Part shown: positions 28,092-37,221 of the stretch, one piece after another
How positions within the stretch are numbered: position 1 is the stretch's first letter
How the letters are laid out: every line of letters starts with the position of its first letter
Assembly (NCBI RefSeq): GCF_000255655.1
Contig: NZ_JH636434.1
Coordinates: forward strand, 294,977-358,976
Source of the DNA: Schlesneria paludicola DSM 18645
GTDB taxonomy: Bacteria > Planctomycetota > Planctomycetia > Planctomycetales > Planctomycetaceae
Direction of reading: 5' to 3'
Length of the DNA: 64,000 bases
Notes under the pieces: generated by a model
Told to the model about the DNA's origin: nothing
Seen by the model: only the letters and a program-made list of their open reading frames with translations
Database searches by the model: none
Translations under genes and position numbers: made by a program

Positions 28092-29993
28092 ATGAACGAC
28101 GAAGTCTTACAGCGTATTCAACAGGTCTATGGTGTCGAGAACTGGTCCGCAGGATATTTCGACATCAGTTCGAAGGGGCACATCCTGGTCCGGCCCGGAA
28201 AGGATGATCCGCGGTACGTCGACCTGAAGGAACTGGTCGACGATCTGCTGTCCAAGCACAAGTTGCAAATGCCACTCTTGATTCGATTCCCGCAGTTGTT
28301 GACCAGTCAATTGCGGGCGCTTTCTGGAGCGTATCAGTCCGCGATCTCGCAATATGGTTTCAGCGGCCTGCACTACCCTGTGTTTCCGATGAAAGTAAAT
28401 CCACGTCGCGAAGTCGTGGAAGAATTTCTCCGTGAGAGCGGTCGGCTTCGAGTCGGGCTTGAGTGTGGCTCAAAAGCAGAACTTTACGCGGCGATCGCCC
28501 AAGAGCAAACGCCGGAATCGTTGCTGCTGTGCAATGGATTCAAGGACGAGGTATTCGTTCGGACCGCATTGCTGGGCGTCCAGGCCGGTAAGCGCGTGAC
28601 AATCATCGTCGAGAAGTTGAACGAACTGAAGATGGTGATCAAACTGGCAGGGCAGCTCGGCGTGGCGCCCTGGATCGGCTTGCGTGCAAAGTTGTACTCG
28701 CGTGGGTCGGGGAAATGGGCCTCGTCTGGTGGCGATTCGGCCAAGTTCGGACTGACGACCTCAGAACTGCTCGACTGCGTGCGTCTGCTGCGCGAGACCA
28801 AGCTCGACGGCCAATTGAAACTGCTTCACTTTCATATCGGCTCACAGATCACCGACATCAAGCGTGTCAAAAACGCCATGAAAGAGGCGGCTCGCGTGTA
28901 TGCGAAGCTGCGGCAGATCGGCTGCGGAATCGAATTCCTGGACATCGGCGGTGGGCTGGGGGTTGACTACGATGGTTCACAGACTCGATTCGAATCGAGC
29001 GTAAACTACACAGTGCAAGAATTTGCGAACGATGTGGTCTATGTGATCAAGCAGGTCTGCGACGAAGAGAATGTGCCCCATCCGAATCTCGTGACGGAAA
29101 GCGGACGGTTCATGACCGCCTATCACACCGTCTTTATCACTTCGATCCGCGACGAAATTGAGACGTTTGCCGAAGACAAGCCAGAGATCACGATCGACGC
29201 CGACGATCCACAGGTCATCACCGAGCTGAAGGATCTGTGCGACGGTATCAACGGCAAGAACTACGCCGAGTACTACCATGATGCGCTCGAACACAAAGAT
29301 GAACTGCATACGCAATTCAACCTCGGTCTGATCAGCCTCGAAGATCGCGCGAAAGGCGAAGTCTTGTTTTGGGAGGCCTGCGCGAGAGCGCTCAAAGAGT
29401 CAGAGGAAGATAAGTTTCCCGACGACGAATTTGAGTCGCTGAAGAAAATCCTGGCGCAGAAGTACCTGTGTAACTTCTCGTTATTTCGGTCGGCACCCGA
29501 TAGCTGGGCGATCAAGCAACTGTTTCCGATCGTTCCGATCCATCGCTTGAACGAAAACCCGTCCGACTTCGCGACATTGGTCGACGTGACCTGCGACAGC
29601 GACGGCAAGATCGACAAATTTGTCGATCTGAAGGATGTCAAAGAGACCCTGGAACTGCACAAGTGGAAAGTCGGCGATGACTATTACCTTGGCATTTTCC
29701 TGGTCGGCGCGTATCAAGAGGTGATGGGCAGCCACCACAATCTTTTCGGAAATCCCAACGAGGCACAAGTCGTGATCGATAGTGATGGACGCTACCACGT
29801 CACGAAGCTGGTTCACGGCAGCCGAATCAACGACATGCTGGTTTTTGCACGTTACGACAGGGCACAACTGGTCGAATCGTACCGAAAGCAGGTGACCGCC
29901 CGAGTGGAAGCCGGCGCTCTCAGCAAAGAGACAGCCGCCCAACTTGTCGTTGAATACGAAGCTGGCGCCTTGCGCGGTACCTACTTGGAATAG
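28092..29993 (+). CDS. speA: Biosynthetic arginine decarboxylase
   Basis: SpeA decarboxylates arginine to agmatine with PLP, opening the agmatine route to putrescine. The product of about 633 residues has the family length and domain order: an N-terminal PLP-binding alanine-racemase-like barrel with the cofactor lysine in FPMKVNPRREVV (Lys101), LHFHIGSQI, FLDIGGGLGVDYDG, then a helical insert and the C-terminal beta domain with LFRSAPDSWAIKQLFPIVPIHRL, DVTCDSDGKID and FLVGAYQEVMGSHHNLFG. The ATG at 28092 gives the conserved start; the frame is open to 28059. No agmatinase or agmatine deiminase gene is seen in the window. Confidence 0.96.
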   Translation: MNDEVLQRIQQVYGVENWSAGYFDISSKGHILVRPGKDDPRYVDLKELVDDLLSKHKLQMPLLIRFPQLLTSQLRALSGAYQSAISQYGFSGLHYPVFPMKVNPRREVVEEFLRESGRLRVGLECGSKAELYAAIAQEQTPESLLLCNGFKDEVFVRTALLGVQAGKRVTIIVEKLNELKMVIKLAGQLGVAPWIGLRAKLYSRGSGKWASSGGDSAKFGLTTSELLDCVRLLRETKLDGQLKLLHFHIGSQITDIKRVKNAMKEAARVYAKLRQIGCGIEFLDIGGGLGVDYDGSQTRFESSVNYTVQEFANDVVYVIKQVCDEENVPHPNLVTESGRFMTAYHTVFITSIRDEIETFAEDKPEITIDADDPQVITELKDLCDGINGKNYAEYYHDALEHKDELHTQFNLGLISLEDRAKGEVLFWEACARALKESEEDKFPDDEFESLKKILAQKYLCNFSLFRSAPDSWAIKQLFPIVPIHRLNENPSDFATLVDVTCDSDGKIDKFVDLKDVKETLELHKWKVGDDYYLGIFLVGAYQEVMGSHHNLFGNPNEAQVVIDSDGRYHVTKLVHGSRINDMLVFARYDRAQLVESYRKQVTARVEAGALSKETAAQLVVEYEAGALRGTYLE

Positions 29994-30305
29994 CGTTCCA
30001 ATCAGTTGCCTTCGTTCGCACGACCGATGGAACGAATGGTACCGGATGCTGTTGTTTCTACATGTGTCGCGATTCCGTTCACCTGGACATGTTGAAAATA
30101 GGGGTGGCGCTGTTAATCTCTGTCATCGACAATTCGCATCACGAATTGCCGATGAAAAGAACTCGGCGCAGAAAATCGGCGAATCGTAGCCGTCTTGGTC
30201 GTTCGCAACGCAACGGAATCGTCCCACTTTCGGTCTCTGAAGGGACCGAGACAGACGTTGGCAGCTCGCCCAGTCGATTTGTTTTTTGCAGGAAATTTCG
30301 GCGAC
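29994..30305. other. 312-bp intergenic region with no feature seen
   Basis: Lies between speA and purD on the same strand. A small palindrome (TTGGAA/TTCCAA) overlaps the speA stop. The purD frame is open upstream to 30195 but that part lacks family similarity. Confidence 0.5.
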
Positions 30306-31586
30306 ATGAAAATTCTCGTAATTGGAAGTGGCGGACGTGAGCACGCGCTGGTTTGGAAGCTGAAGCAGTCACCGTCCGTGACGCAAATCTATTGTGCACC
30401 AGGGAATGCCGGCATCGGGCTGGATTGCACCAATGTCGATATTGCCGCCACAGATTTTCCCAAGCTGATCAAGTTCGTCCAGAAGGAAAAAATCGACCTG
30501 ACAGTCGTGGGGCCCGAAGTCCCGCTTGTGCAGGGGATCGTTGACGAGTTTCAGAAGGTGGGCTTGCGGATTTTCGGCCCAACGAAGAAGGCGGCCGAAC
30601 TCGAAGGTTCCAAGAAGTTCGCCAAAGAGATCATGCGAAAGGCGAACGTTCCGACGGCCGACTTCCGCGTCTTCACCAATTCCGCCGAAGCCATCAGCTA
30701 CATCGAAGAACGCGAAGAGGGCGATCGATTCGTCATCAAGGCGGATGGCCTCGCGGCGGGGAAGGGTGTCACCGTCTGTGATAGCAATGAAGAAGCCCGT
30801 GACGCAATCCGGCGCATGCTGCTGCACAAGGAATTCGGCGAGGCGGGACAGCGCATTGTCATTGAAGATCGCCTGGTCGGTGAAGAAGCCAGTCTTCTGG
30901 CGTTTGTCGATGGCAATACGATCGTGCCACTTGAAGCCGCACAGGATCACAAGGCGGCCCACGACGGCGATACCGGTCCGAATACGGGCGGGATGGGTGC
31001 GTACAGCCCCACGCCGATCGTGAATGACGAGATCATTGATACCGTCGTCGAAAAGATCCTGGTTCCCATGGTTCATGAAATGAACAAAGAGGGACGTCCA
31101 TTTCGTGGCTGCCTTTATGCCGGCCTGATGTTAACGAACCAAGGGCCCAAGGTGCTTGAGTTCAATGTCCGTCTGGGCGATCCCGAGACGCAAGCAGTGT
31201 TGATGCGGCTGAAGTCGGATCTCGCCCAAATCATGTACGCCTGTGCGGAAGGGAAGCTCGACCAGATCGAGCCACTCGAATGGGACCCACGTCCATCATT
31301 GTGCGTTGTCATGGCGTCGGCAGGGTACCCCGGTGACTATGAGAAGGGGCTTCCTATCCGTGGACTTGACGATGCGGCACTTGTCCCTGACACCAAAGTG
31401 TTCCATGCCGGAACACGACGGGTGGGCGAACAGATCGTCAATGATGGTGGGCGAGTGCTTGGCGTTACGGCGATCGGAGACACGATCTCGGATGCGAAGT
31501 TGCGTGCCTATCAGGCCGTGAAATGCATTCGCTGGGACGGTGCCTGGTGCCGAAAAGACATCTCCGATAAAGCGAACCGCTATTAG
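30306..31586 (+). CDS. purD: Phosphoribosylamine-glycine ligase (GAR synthetase)
   Basis: PurD joins phosphoribosylamine and glycine using ATP, the second step of purine synthesis. The 426-residue product begins MKILVIGSGGREHALVWKL, the canonical N-terminus, which fixes the start at 30306. ATP-grasp landmarks follow: VVGPEVPLVQGIVDEF, FGPTKKAAELEGSKKFAKE, FVIKADGLAAGKGV, EASLLAFVDG, DGDTGPNTGGMGAYSP and EFNVRLGDPETQAVL, with a normal C-terminal domain (VVMASAGYPG). No other pur gene is close by, common in planctomycetes. Confidence 0.97.
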   Translation: MKILVIGSGGREHALVWKLKQSPSVTQIYCAPGNAGIGLDCTNVDIAATDFPKLIKFVQKEKIDLTVVGPEVPLVQGIVDEFQKVGLRIFGPTKKAAELEGSKKFAKEIMRKANVPTADFRVFTNSAEAISYIEEREEGDRFVIKADGLAAGKGVTVCDSNEEARDAIRRMLLHKEFGEAGQRIVIEDRLVGEEASLLAFVDGNTIVPLEAAQDHKAAHDGDTGPNTGGMGAYSPTPIVNDEIIDTVVEKILVPMVHEMNKEGRPFRGCLYAGLMLTNQGPKVLEFNVRLGDPETQAVLMRLKSDLAQIMYACAEGKLDQIEPLEWDPRPSLCVVMASAGYPGDYEKGLPIRGLDDAALVPDTKVFHAGTRRVGEQIVNDGGRVLGVTAIGDTISDAKLRAYQAVKCIRWDGAWCRKDISDKANRY

Positions 31587-31783
31587 TAGAGATTCGAGCC
31601 TTAAACGACATGTTGATAACTTGCTGCGGGCTGACCAGCGTGCCTGCTCACGATGCTCATGACTTTGTCAGGACCGAGTGGTTGTGCCACTAAGTGACTC
31701 TATCTTGCACGAGCCAGATTGACATCTTGAATGGCGGCGGGAATCGTCTCGCCGCTTTTTCCACACCGAAATGGGAACTTTCC

Positions 31784-32803
31784 ATGGCGACTCAACCGAC
31801 AATCGTCCTCAGCGCGTTCGCCGACGAGGGGGCCAACTCCAAAACCGCCGTCGAGCAACTGTCGGTAATCGCCGCGATGGGGCTCAGCTATTACAGCCCG
31901 CGGTTTCTGGATGTGACCGGTTCCGGCAAGGTCAAGCATGTTACCGAACTGGACGCGAGCGAGTTAAGCCGGTTGAAAGAGCTGCATGGCCAGTATGGTG
32001 TGAAAGTCGCCAGCATCGGGTCGCGTCTGGGGAAAGTGAAACTGCAGGATGTTGATGACGGGTCTCACAATAAGTACGTCACCGACAAGCAGTATCTCGA
32101 GACGGACGTGGCCAGTACGATCCGTGCCGCTCAGGGGCTTGATGCAAAGTTGATTCGCGGTTTTTCGTTCTATCATCCCAAAGGCCACGATCCCGCGCCC
32201 TACGTTCAAGAAGCGGCCAATCGGCTGGGACCGATCGTTGACGCGTGTGCCGCGGCAGGCCTGGTATATGGGTTGGAGGTGGAAGCGAACCTCGTAGGAC
32301 AGAACGGACGAATGCTGGCCGCACTGGCCCAAGCCGTCGGTCGTTCGAATCTCGTTTGTATCTTCGACGGTGGAAATATTTCGTCGCAAAATCTCAGTCC
32401 ACTTGAGTGTCTGGCTGAATACCGTGCGATGCGAGATCACCTCGGCTGGTTGCATATCAAGGACTATCGCGTTGATCCGAATCTGAAGTGGACGGGAGTC
32501 GTCGATGAAGAACGATTGAAGAATTTCGTTCCCTGTGACATTGGTGACTCGGGACATGAACTGATCCTGCGCGATCTGCGCGAGCATCTGCCGCAACTCT
32601 GTGAACGCATGAAGAAGCTGGGGGCTCCTGGTGTCTTCCTGGAATTGGAACCGCATTTGAAGGGCGGCGGTCAGTTCGGCGGTTTCAGCGGTCCGGATGG
32701 ACTTGGAGTCGCCGTGCGGTCACTTTGCCGTACGTTGGATTACGAGAAGATTGGATATCACCTGCGTGATTTCGATGACATCCGATCGGCACGGGGATTT
32801 TAG
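31784..32803 (+). CDS. Sugar phosphate isomerase/epimerase-like TIM-barrel protein
   Basis: A 339-residue member of the xylose-isomerase-like TIM-barrel superfamily (AP endonuclease 2 fold). It begins [21 protein letters not shown], carries the strand-end motifs ISY-like [66 protein letters not shown] and FLELEPHLK, with His, Glu and Asp residues placed as for a divalent-metal site. These enzymes isomerise or epimerise keto-sugars, or hydrolyse inositol derivatives (IolE/IolI). The specific substrate is not evident. MATQPT at 31784 is taken as the start. Confidence 0.88.
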   Translation: MATQPTIVLSAFADEGANSKTAVEQLSVIAAMGLSYYSPRFLDVTGSGKVKHVTELDASELSRLKELHGQYGVKVASIGSRLGKVKLQDVDDGSHNKYVTDKQYLETDVASTIRAAQGLDAKLIRGFSFYHPKGHDPAPYVQEAANRLGPIVDACAAAGLVYGLEVEANLVGQNGRMLAALAQAVGRSNLVCIFDGGNISSQNLSPLECLAEYRAMRDHLGWLHIKDYRVDPNLKWTGVVDEERLKNFVPCDIGDSGHELILRDLREHLPQLCERMKKLGAPGVFLELEPHLKGGGQFGGFSGPDGLGVAVRSLCRTLDYEKIGYHLRDFDDIRSARGF

Positions 32804-32862
32804 TAGGCGGAAAGGTTTCTCGGCTCGCGAGATGCCTTTCCGGTAAGAGACGCGTTGCCCAG

Positions 32863-32904
32863 CTTTCCCTCGTTCCCATGCTCCCGCTGGGGAACGAGGG
32901 AAAG
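32863..32904. repeat. Palindromic repeat, CGTTCCC-type, first of two adjacent copies
   Basis: CTTTCCCTCGTTCCC (32863-32877) pairs perfectly over 15 bp with 32890-32904. The 12-base loop includes CTCCCGCTG, as in the other family members. It lies upstream of the anchored methyltransferase gene. Confidence 0.7.
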
Positions 32905-32960
32905 CACAGAAGTGTGATCAAGCTGCCTTCTCGTTCTGCAGAAACCGAGATCGTAAGAGT

Positions 32961-32989
32961 CGTTCCCAAGCGGGAGCTTGGGAACGAGG
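32961..32989. repeat. Palindromic repeat, CGTTCCCAAG-type, second adjacent copy
   Basis: CGTTCCCAAG (32961-32970) and CTTGGGAACG (32977-32986) form a perfect 10-bp stem with loop CGGGAG, followed by AGG. It immediately precedes the methyltransferase ribosome site and could affect its mRNA. Confidence 0.7.
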
Positions 32990-33012
32990 AACGAAGCATG
33001 GAGGAGGCGCAA

Positions 33013-33879
33013 ATGCGAGAATCTCATTCCGACCTTGACCCATCTTGTGGTTCTGCCACGGTGATCCGTTCCGTTTCTTCCAGACGCCACTCGGTTCGCA
33101 TCTCGTGCGTTTTTTGCGCCGTATTGACCGGCTTGCTTTGGCTGCTGCTGTCCCGTGGTGAGTTCTTGTCGCAGCTCGCGGCCCAGGACGCTTCAACGAA
33201 AGCAGTGCCGAAGCAACAGAAGAAACGTTACGTCTTCAAAGAGAATCACGATCCGAATGGGCTCGGCAAGTTCTACATGGGGCGTGAAATCGCACAGGTG
33301 ATGGGGTTCCCCGCTGCAGACTGGCTCGAACGACCGGAACGCGAAGAAGAGGAACGGCTCACCGAACTGATCCGCGCTTTGAACTTGCAACCAGGCGACG
33401 TGGCAGCCGACATAGGCGCCGGATCGGGCGTACTGACTCTGAAGATGGCCGAGAAAGTCGGTGAGACAGGAAAGGTGTTCGCGGTTGATATCCAGCAAGA
33501 GATGCTCAATCTGCTGGAAGACAAGATTAAGGATAGGAAAATCGAGAACATCGAACTGGTTCTCGCGGATGAGACCTCTCCTCATCTGCAGCCCGAAAGC
33601 CTCGATCTGGCCTTGATGGTCGACGTCTACCACGAATTCGCATTTCCCTTCGAAACGATGCTGGAACTATCGAAAGCAATCAAACCTGGCGGACGCGTGG
33701 CGTTCGTCGAGTATCGTCGCGAAGATCCCAAGGTGATGATCAAGCTTGTGCACAAGATGTCTGAGGCGCAAATCAAACGTGAAATTAGTCAGCCTGAGTT
33801 TGGTTTAAAGTGGAAAGAAACGATCAAGACGTTGCCCAAACAACACATCGTTGTGTTCGAACGGCCTCTGCCCGAGTAG
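33013..33879 (+). CDS. Membrane-anchored or exported class I SAM-dependent methyltransferase
   Basis: A 288-residue product. GGAGGAG ends 5 bases before the ATG at 33013, which is therefore preferred to the ATG at 32998. One hydrophobic segment (about 31-47, CVFCAVLTGLLWLLL) precedes a linker and a conserved patch GLGKFYMGREIAQVMGFPAADWLERPEREEEER. The methyltransferase core has the SAM motif DIGAGSGVLTLKMAE (133-147), VFAVDIQQEMLNLLE, LMVDVYHEFAFP and GGRVAFVEYR. The anchor is odd because SAM is cytoplasmic: either the anchor holds the enzyme at the inner face or the signal exports it. Both are typical reports for a planctomycete exported methyltransferase family of unknown substrate. Confidence 0.85.
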   Translation: MRESHSDLDPSCGSATVIRSVSSRRHSVRISCVFCAVLTGLLWLLLSRGEFLSQLAAQDASTKAVPKQQKKRYVFKENHDPNGLGKFYMGREIAQVMGFPAADWLERPEREEEERLTELIRALNLQPGDVAADIGAGSGVLTLKMAEKVGETGKVFAVDIQQEMLNLLEDKIKDRKIENIELVLADETSPHLQPESLDLALMVDVYHEFAFPFETMLELSKAIKPGGRVAFVEYRREDPKVMIKLVHKMSEAQIKREISQPEFGLKWKETIKTLPKQHIVVFERPLPE

Positions 33880-34021
33880 CGTTTCGAAGCCCAGACCTGG
33901 CGTCGCGAAAAACTTGCAATTATATCGGACGAGTCGTTTCTTCGGCCTTTCCCCGACCGGCTGAACATTGGACGATGATCGGGCGAATGTGGGAAATCAC
34001 GGAGGGAAGTGCGAGCAAGTC

Positions 34022-35506
34022 ATGGAAGAACGGAGTCGTCGGTGGCGTGCCGCAGCCTTGTTTGCGGTCTACTTGATTCTGGCCGCCGTTCTGCCGGCAG
34101 TGGACGACGAAGTCTACTACTGGTGCTGGGCGAAAGAACTACAATGGAGCTACTACGATCATCCTCCGATGACGGCAGTGCTGATGCGGCTTTCAACGAT
34201 GGTGTTGGGTGACACGGTCTTTGGATTTCGCTTCTTCGCATGTGTCGCCTCTGCGTTTGCGATTTATGTGATTGATCGCCTAACGTCCTTCAAGCCCTTC
34301 GTCTGGGCGGTGATCTTCAGCCCGCTGTTCACAATCGGCGCAGTACTGATGACGCCCGATTCGCCGCTCGTTATGTGCTGGGCTGCATATTTGTGGTGGC
34401 TGGTGGAACTCCAGCGGCGTTTCTCCACAGACTCAAACCCTGACCCCGCGGTTGCCAGCGTCGATCAAAACGCCGACACGTCTCCTGCATTCCCGGGCGG
34501 CGTGCCGTTTGCCTGGTGGCTGATCGGGGGAGTCATACTTGGTTGTGGCGGACTGAGCAAATACACCATGGCGATTGCCGTTCCCGCTGGCTTCGTCAGT
34601 TTTCTACTGGCGCGTCGCCCCTTACGCGAGTGGTTGTTCGGCTATCTGATGCACGGCGTGATCGCCGTCGTCGTCGCCTCACCCATTCTGATTTACAATG
34701 TCACCCAGAACTTTGAGCCGCTGCTATATCAATGGCGACATGCGGCCGAGAGATCTCAGAATGGCATGATCTCGATTGCAGAATTCGTCGGCGTACAGAT
34801 GTTGCTGTTCGGCACGATGCCGTTTGTCCTGTTCCCGTGGGTTTGTCGACAGACCTTTTCTCTCAGTCGGACGGCACGCCTTCGCGTGTGTTTGTGCCTG
34901 TATGCTTTACCCTTGGCTTTTTTTCTATACAAGTCGGCGCAGACACGTGTGCAAGGCAACTGGGCACTCGTCTGTTTTCTGTCGTTCTGGCCCCTCGCGA
35001 GCGAGTGGTATCAAACGGTTCGTGCATCCCGGGCCTGGCGCTGGTCGACAGCGGCTTCGTTCTTGCCACCTGTCATCGCCGTGCTCGCGATCACCGTGCA
35101 TCTGATCCACCCGCTGCCGGTCGTTCCCATTAAGGGCGATCGAGTGTATCGTCAAATCGCCTTGAATCACGCGGCGAAACAAATTGCAGACACCGTGCGG
35201 AAGCATGCGGAACCATTGCCGGTCTATACTGACTCGTACCAGATGACGTCGCTCCTTCGATTTGAGTCTCTCCCGACGCAGCAGATCGATGGACTGACAC
35301 GTCCGAGTCATTTCACGCGTCCACCTCGTCATCTGACGGATGTTGATCGAGCGTATGTGGTGACCGAGCATCCCTTGCCGGAAGAGTTTTGTCAGGGCTT
35401 TGCCGCACCAGAACTGATTGCCACCATCCCAGTCGTCTATCGTGGCGCGACAGACAAAACCTTGAGCGTCCGACTGTATTCGAGGATTGTCGAAGGTGGG
35501 CCCTAG
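34022..35506 (+). CDS. ArnT/GT39-like membrane glycosyltransferase
   Basis: A polytopic membrane protein of about 494 residues from the dolichyl-phosphate-mannose / ArnT superfamily (GT-C fold). The first extracytoplasmic loop holds the diagnostic DDEVYYWCW...SYYDHPPM, with the acidic pair and the DHPP segment expected at the active site; these enzymes move a sugar from a polyprenyl-phosphate carrier to lipid or protein. About ten hydrophobic helices follow, then a soluble C-terminal part (from about 400) with YTDSYQMTSLLRFESLPT. The frame is open upstream to 33968, but the ATG at 34022 starts right at the first helix. Sugar and acceptor are unknown. Confidence 0.88.
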   Translation: MEERSRRWRAAALFAVYLILAAVLPAVDDEVYYWCWAKELQWSYYDHPPMTAVLMRLSTMVLGDTVFGFRFFACVASAFAIYVIDRLTSFKPFVWAVIFSPLFTIGAVLMTPDSPLVMCWAAYLWWLVELQRRFSTDSNPDPAVASVDQNADTSPAFPGGVPFAWWLIGGVILGCGGLSKYTMAIAVPAGFVSFLLARRPLREWLFGYLMHGVIAVVVASPILIYNVTQNFEPLLYQWRHAAERSQNGMISIAEFVGVQMLLFGTMPFVLFPWVCRQTFSLSRTARLRVCLCLYALPLAFFLYKSAQTRVQGNWALVCFLSFWPLASEWYQTVRASRAWRWSTAASFLPPVIAVLAITVHLIHPLPVVPIKGDRVYRQIALNHAAKQIADTVRKHAEPLPVYTDSYQMTSLLRFESLPTQQIDGLTRPSHFTRPPRHLTDVDRAYVVTEHPLPEEFCQGFAAPELIATIPVVYRGATDKTLSVRLYSRIVEGGP

Positions 35507-35601
35507 CCGCCTGTTGAAAAAAAGGCAGGCACCGTCGTGTTCATGATGACATGGTCCATTTGAATCTGTGCGGAGCCAGTCCCCGTTATTTCAACAGGCT
35601 G
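35506..35601. repeat. Inverted-repeat element (MITE-like), copy 2
   Basis: The right arm CCCGTTATTTCAACAGGCTG (35582-35601) is identical to that of the copy at 2012-2109, and the inner GCAGGCACCGTCGTGTTCATGATG and CGGAGCCAGTC parts are similar. The left arm (35506-35527) has decayed to CCGCCTGTTGAAAAAAAGG. It starts at the last base of the glycosyltransferase stop, so it may also serve as that gene's terminator. Confidence 0.7.
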
Positions 35602-35685
35602 TTTTTGGGGAATCTCTCAAGGCGAAGTCGCACTCTAAAGACGATTGTCTGAGTTCATTCAGGCAAGCGATCACGTTTCAGACTC

Positions 35686-37101
35686 TTACACGCGAATCCG
35701 CGTCCATCGACCTGAGATGTATCGCAGCGAGATCAAAATCGATCGCAGGATGTTGTCGGCTCCCATGCCGATCCACGCTCCCCATAACCCTTGATGCCAA
35801 TAGACGCCGCACAAATACCCGACCGTGACCCGGACGAATACGTTTCCGATCAGAGAACACAGTAGCGGAAATCGTGTATCGCCCGCTCCGCGAAGGGCAC
35901 AGACATACACAATCAGAATTGCATTCGGGATCTGGTAAAACGACATCAATCGAAACGCGGGAACTCCGACCACAGCGACTTCCGGTTCCGTATGCATGTT
36001 CGCGTAGATTTGCGGTGCGAAGACGAAAAAGACAACGTTCATCACCGCGGCATACCACAGACACTGGCGGAGTGCCTCGTAGCCAACCTGCTTGGCGCGC
36101 GCGGGATGATGCGCGCCCAAAGCCTGCCCGACCAATGTCGCAGCGGCAATACCAAACGCCTCGACGGGCAGATACGACAGAGCTTCGATTCGAATTCCCA
36201 CGATATGTGCGGCAAAGGTCGCTCCATCAAAACCCTTGTCAGAGAGTCGGGCGATGACCATGAGGAATGTGAAATGCCCGAAGAACGTACAAAGCCCCCC
36301 CAAAGCCGCCGGTCCACCGACGCGGACAACGCGCCAGATCGTCTCGCGGTGAAAACCAAAGTCGCTTCGAGTGAGGTGAAGTCGTCGTGACTGCAATCCG
36401 GGAGATCTGGACAACAGCAGTAGCGTCATCAAGGTGGCCCCGCAGAATTGCGCCGTCGTCGTCCCAACGACAATTCCAATCACGCCCAGGGGAGGAATCA
36501 GCCAGATCGACGTTCCCGGAAGTTGCAGTCCCCAGGTACAGGCCACTGAAACGGCGACGTTCGTCAAATTCGTGCAGATGAGTACTCGCAGCGGCGACCA
36601 CATGTCGCCCGATCCGCGAAACGCGGCCGCGGCAATTAACGTCCATCCCGCGAAGAACTGACCGCAGGCGTCAATGCGCAGGAATTGCACCGCGATCCGC
36701 AATTGCTCGCCTTCCATATTCAGCAGCCGCGCGAAGCCACTCGCCATGACCTGCAACAGGCAGAACACCATGAACCCGATCACAGGCATCATGGTCAATG
36801 AACGCCCTGCGACTTTTCTCGCCTCATCGAACCGGCCAGCCCCCCATTCCCGCGCAATCACCGCCGTGGTGCCAGTTCCGATCAGGCTGAAAATCATCGA
36901 CGCCAGCCACGACACATAGGCCGACAATCCGATCGCCGCCGTCTCGTTCTTTCCCAAGCGGCCCGACAGGTAAACGTCGACAAATCCAATGCAGAAGGTC
37001 AGAAACTGCTCACCGAGAACAGGGATCGCCAGCAGGAAAAGTTGCCGCCGAAGTCCGATGGATGCCAGTTCCGACTCGGACGCAGAATCGTCACTCGACA
37101 T
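35686..37101 (-). CDS. MATE family multidrug / toxin efflux transporter
   Basis: A 471-residue polytopic membrane protein with twelve probable helices, the normal MATE length (NorM/DinF superfamily). MATE proteins export cationic compounds in exchange for Na+ or H+. Landmarks: LAIPVLGEQFLTFCIGFVDVYLSGRLG in helix 1, the ALGLS-like TAAIGLSAYVSW, RGSGDMWSPL, and in the second half GGLCTFFGHFTF, the related EALSYLPVEAFGIAAATLVGQALGA, and CALRGAGDTRFPL. The substrate is unknown. It starts at a good ATG followed by a short acidic N-terminus. Confidence 0.93.
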   Translation of the reverse strand: MSSDDSASESELASIGLRRQLFLLAIPVLGEQFLTFCIGFVDVYLSGRLGKNETAAIGLSAYVSWLASMIFSLIGTGTTAVIAREWGAGRFDEARKVAGRSLTMMPVIGFMVFCLLQVMASGFARLLNMEGEQLRIAVQFLRIDACGQFFAGWTLIAAAAFRGSGDMWSPLRVLICTNLTNVAVSVACTWGLQLPGTSIWLIPPLGVIGIVVGTTTAQFCGATLMTLLLLSRSPGLQSRRLHLTRSDFGFHRETIWRVVRVGGPAALGGLCTFFGHFTFLMVIARLSDKGFDGATFAAHIVGIRIEALSYLPVEAFGIAAATLVGQALGAHHPARAKQVGYEALRQCLWYAAVMNVVFFVFAPQIYANMHTEPEVAVVGVPAFRLMSFYQIPNAILIVYVCALRGAGDTRFPLLCSLIGNVFVRVTVGYLCGVYWHQGLWGAWIGMGADNILRSILISLRYISGRWTRIRV

Positions 37102-37221
37102 TTATTCAAAGCCCGTCAAGACGTTACTCGGACATTCCAGGCCGAGCAGGGACGGCCGACGTGCAGACGCTCTGAACGCATGTCAGGTTCGCCCAGATGA
37201 CATAAGCTCCGTCATGAAACC

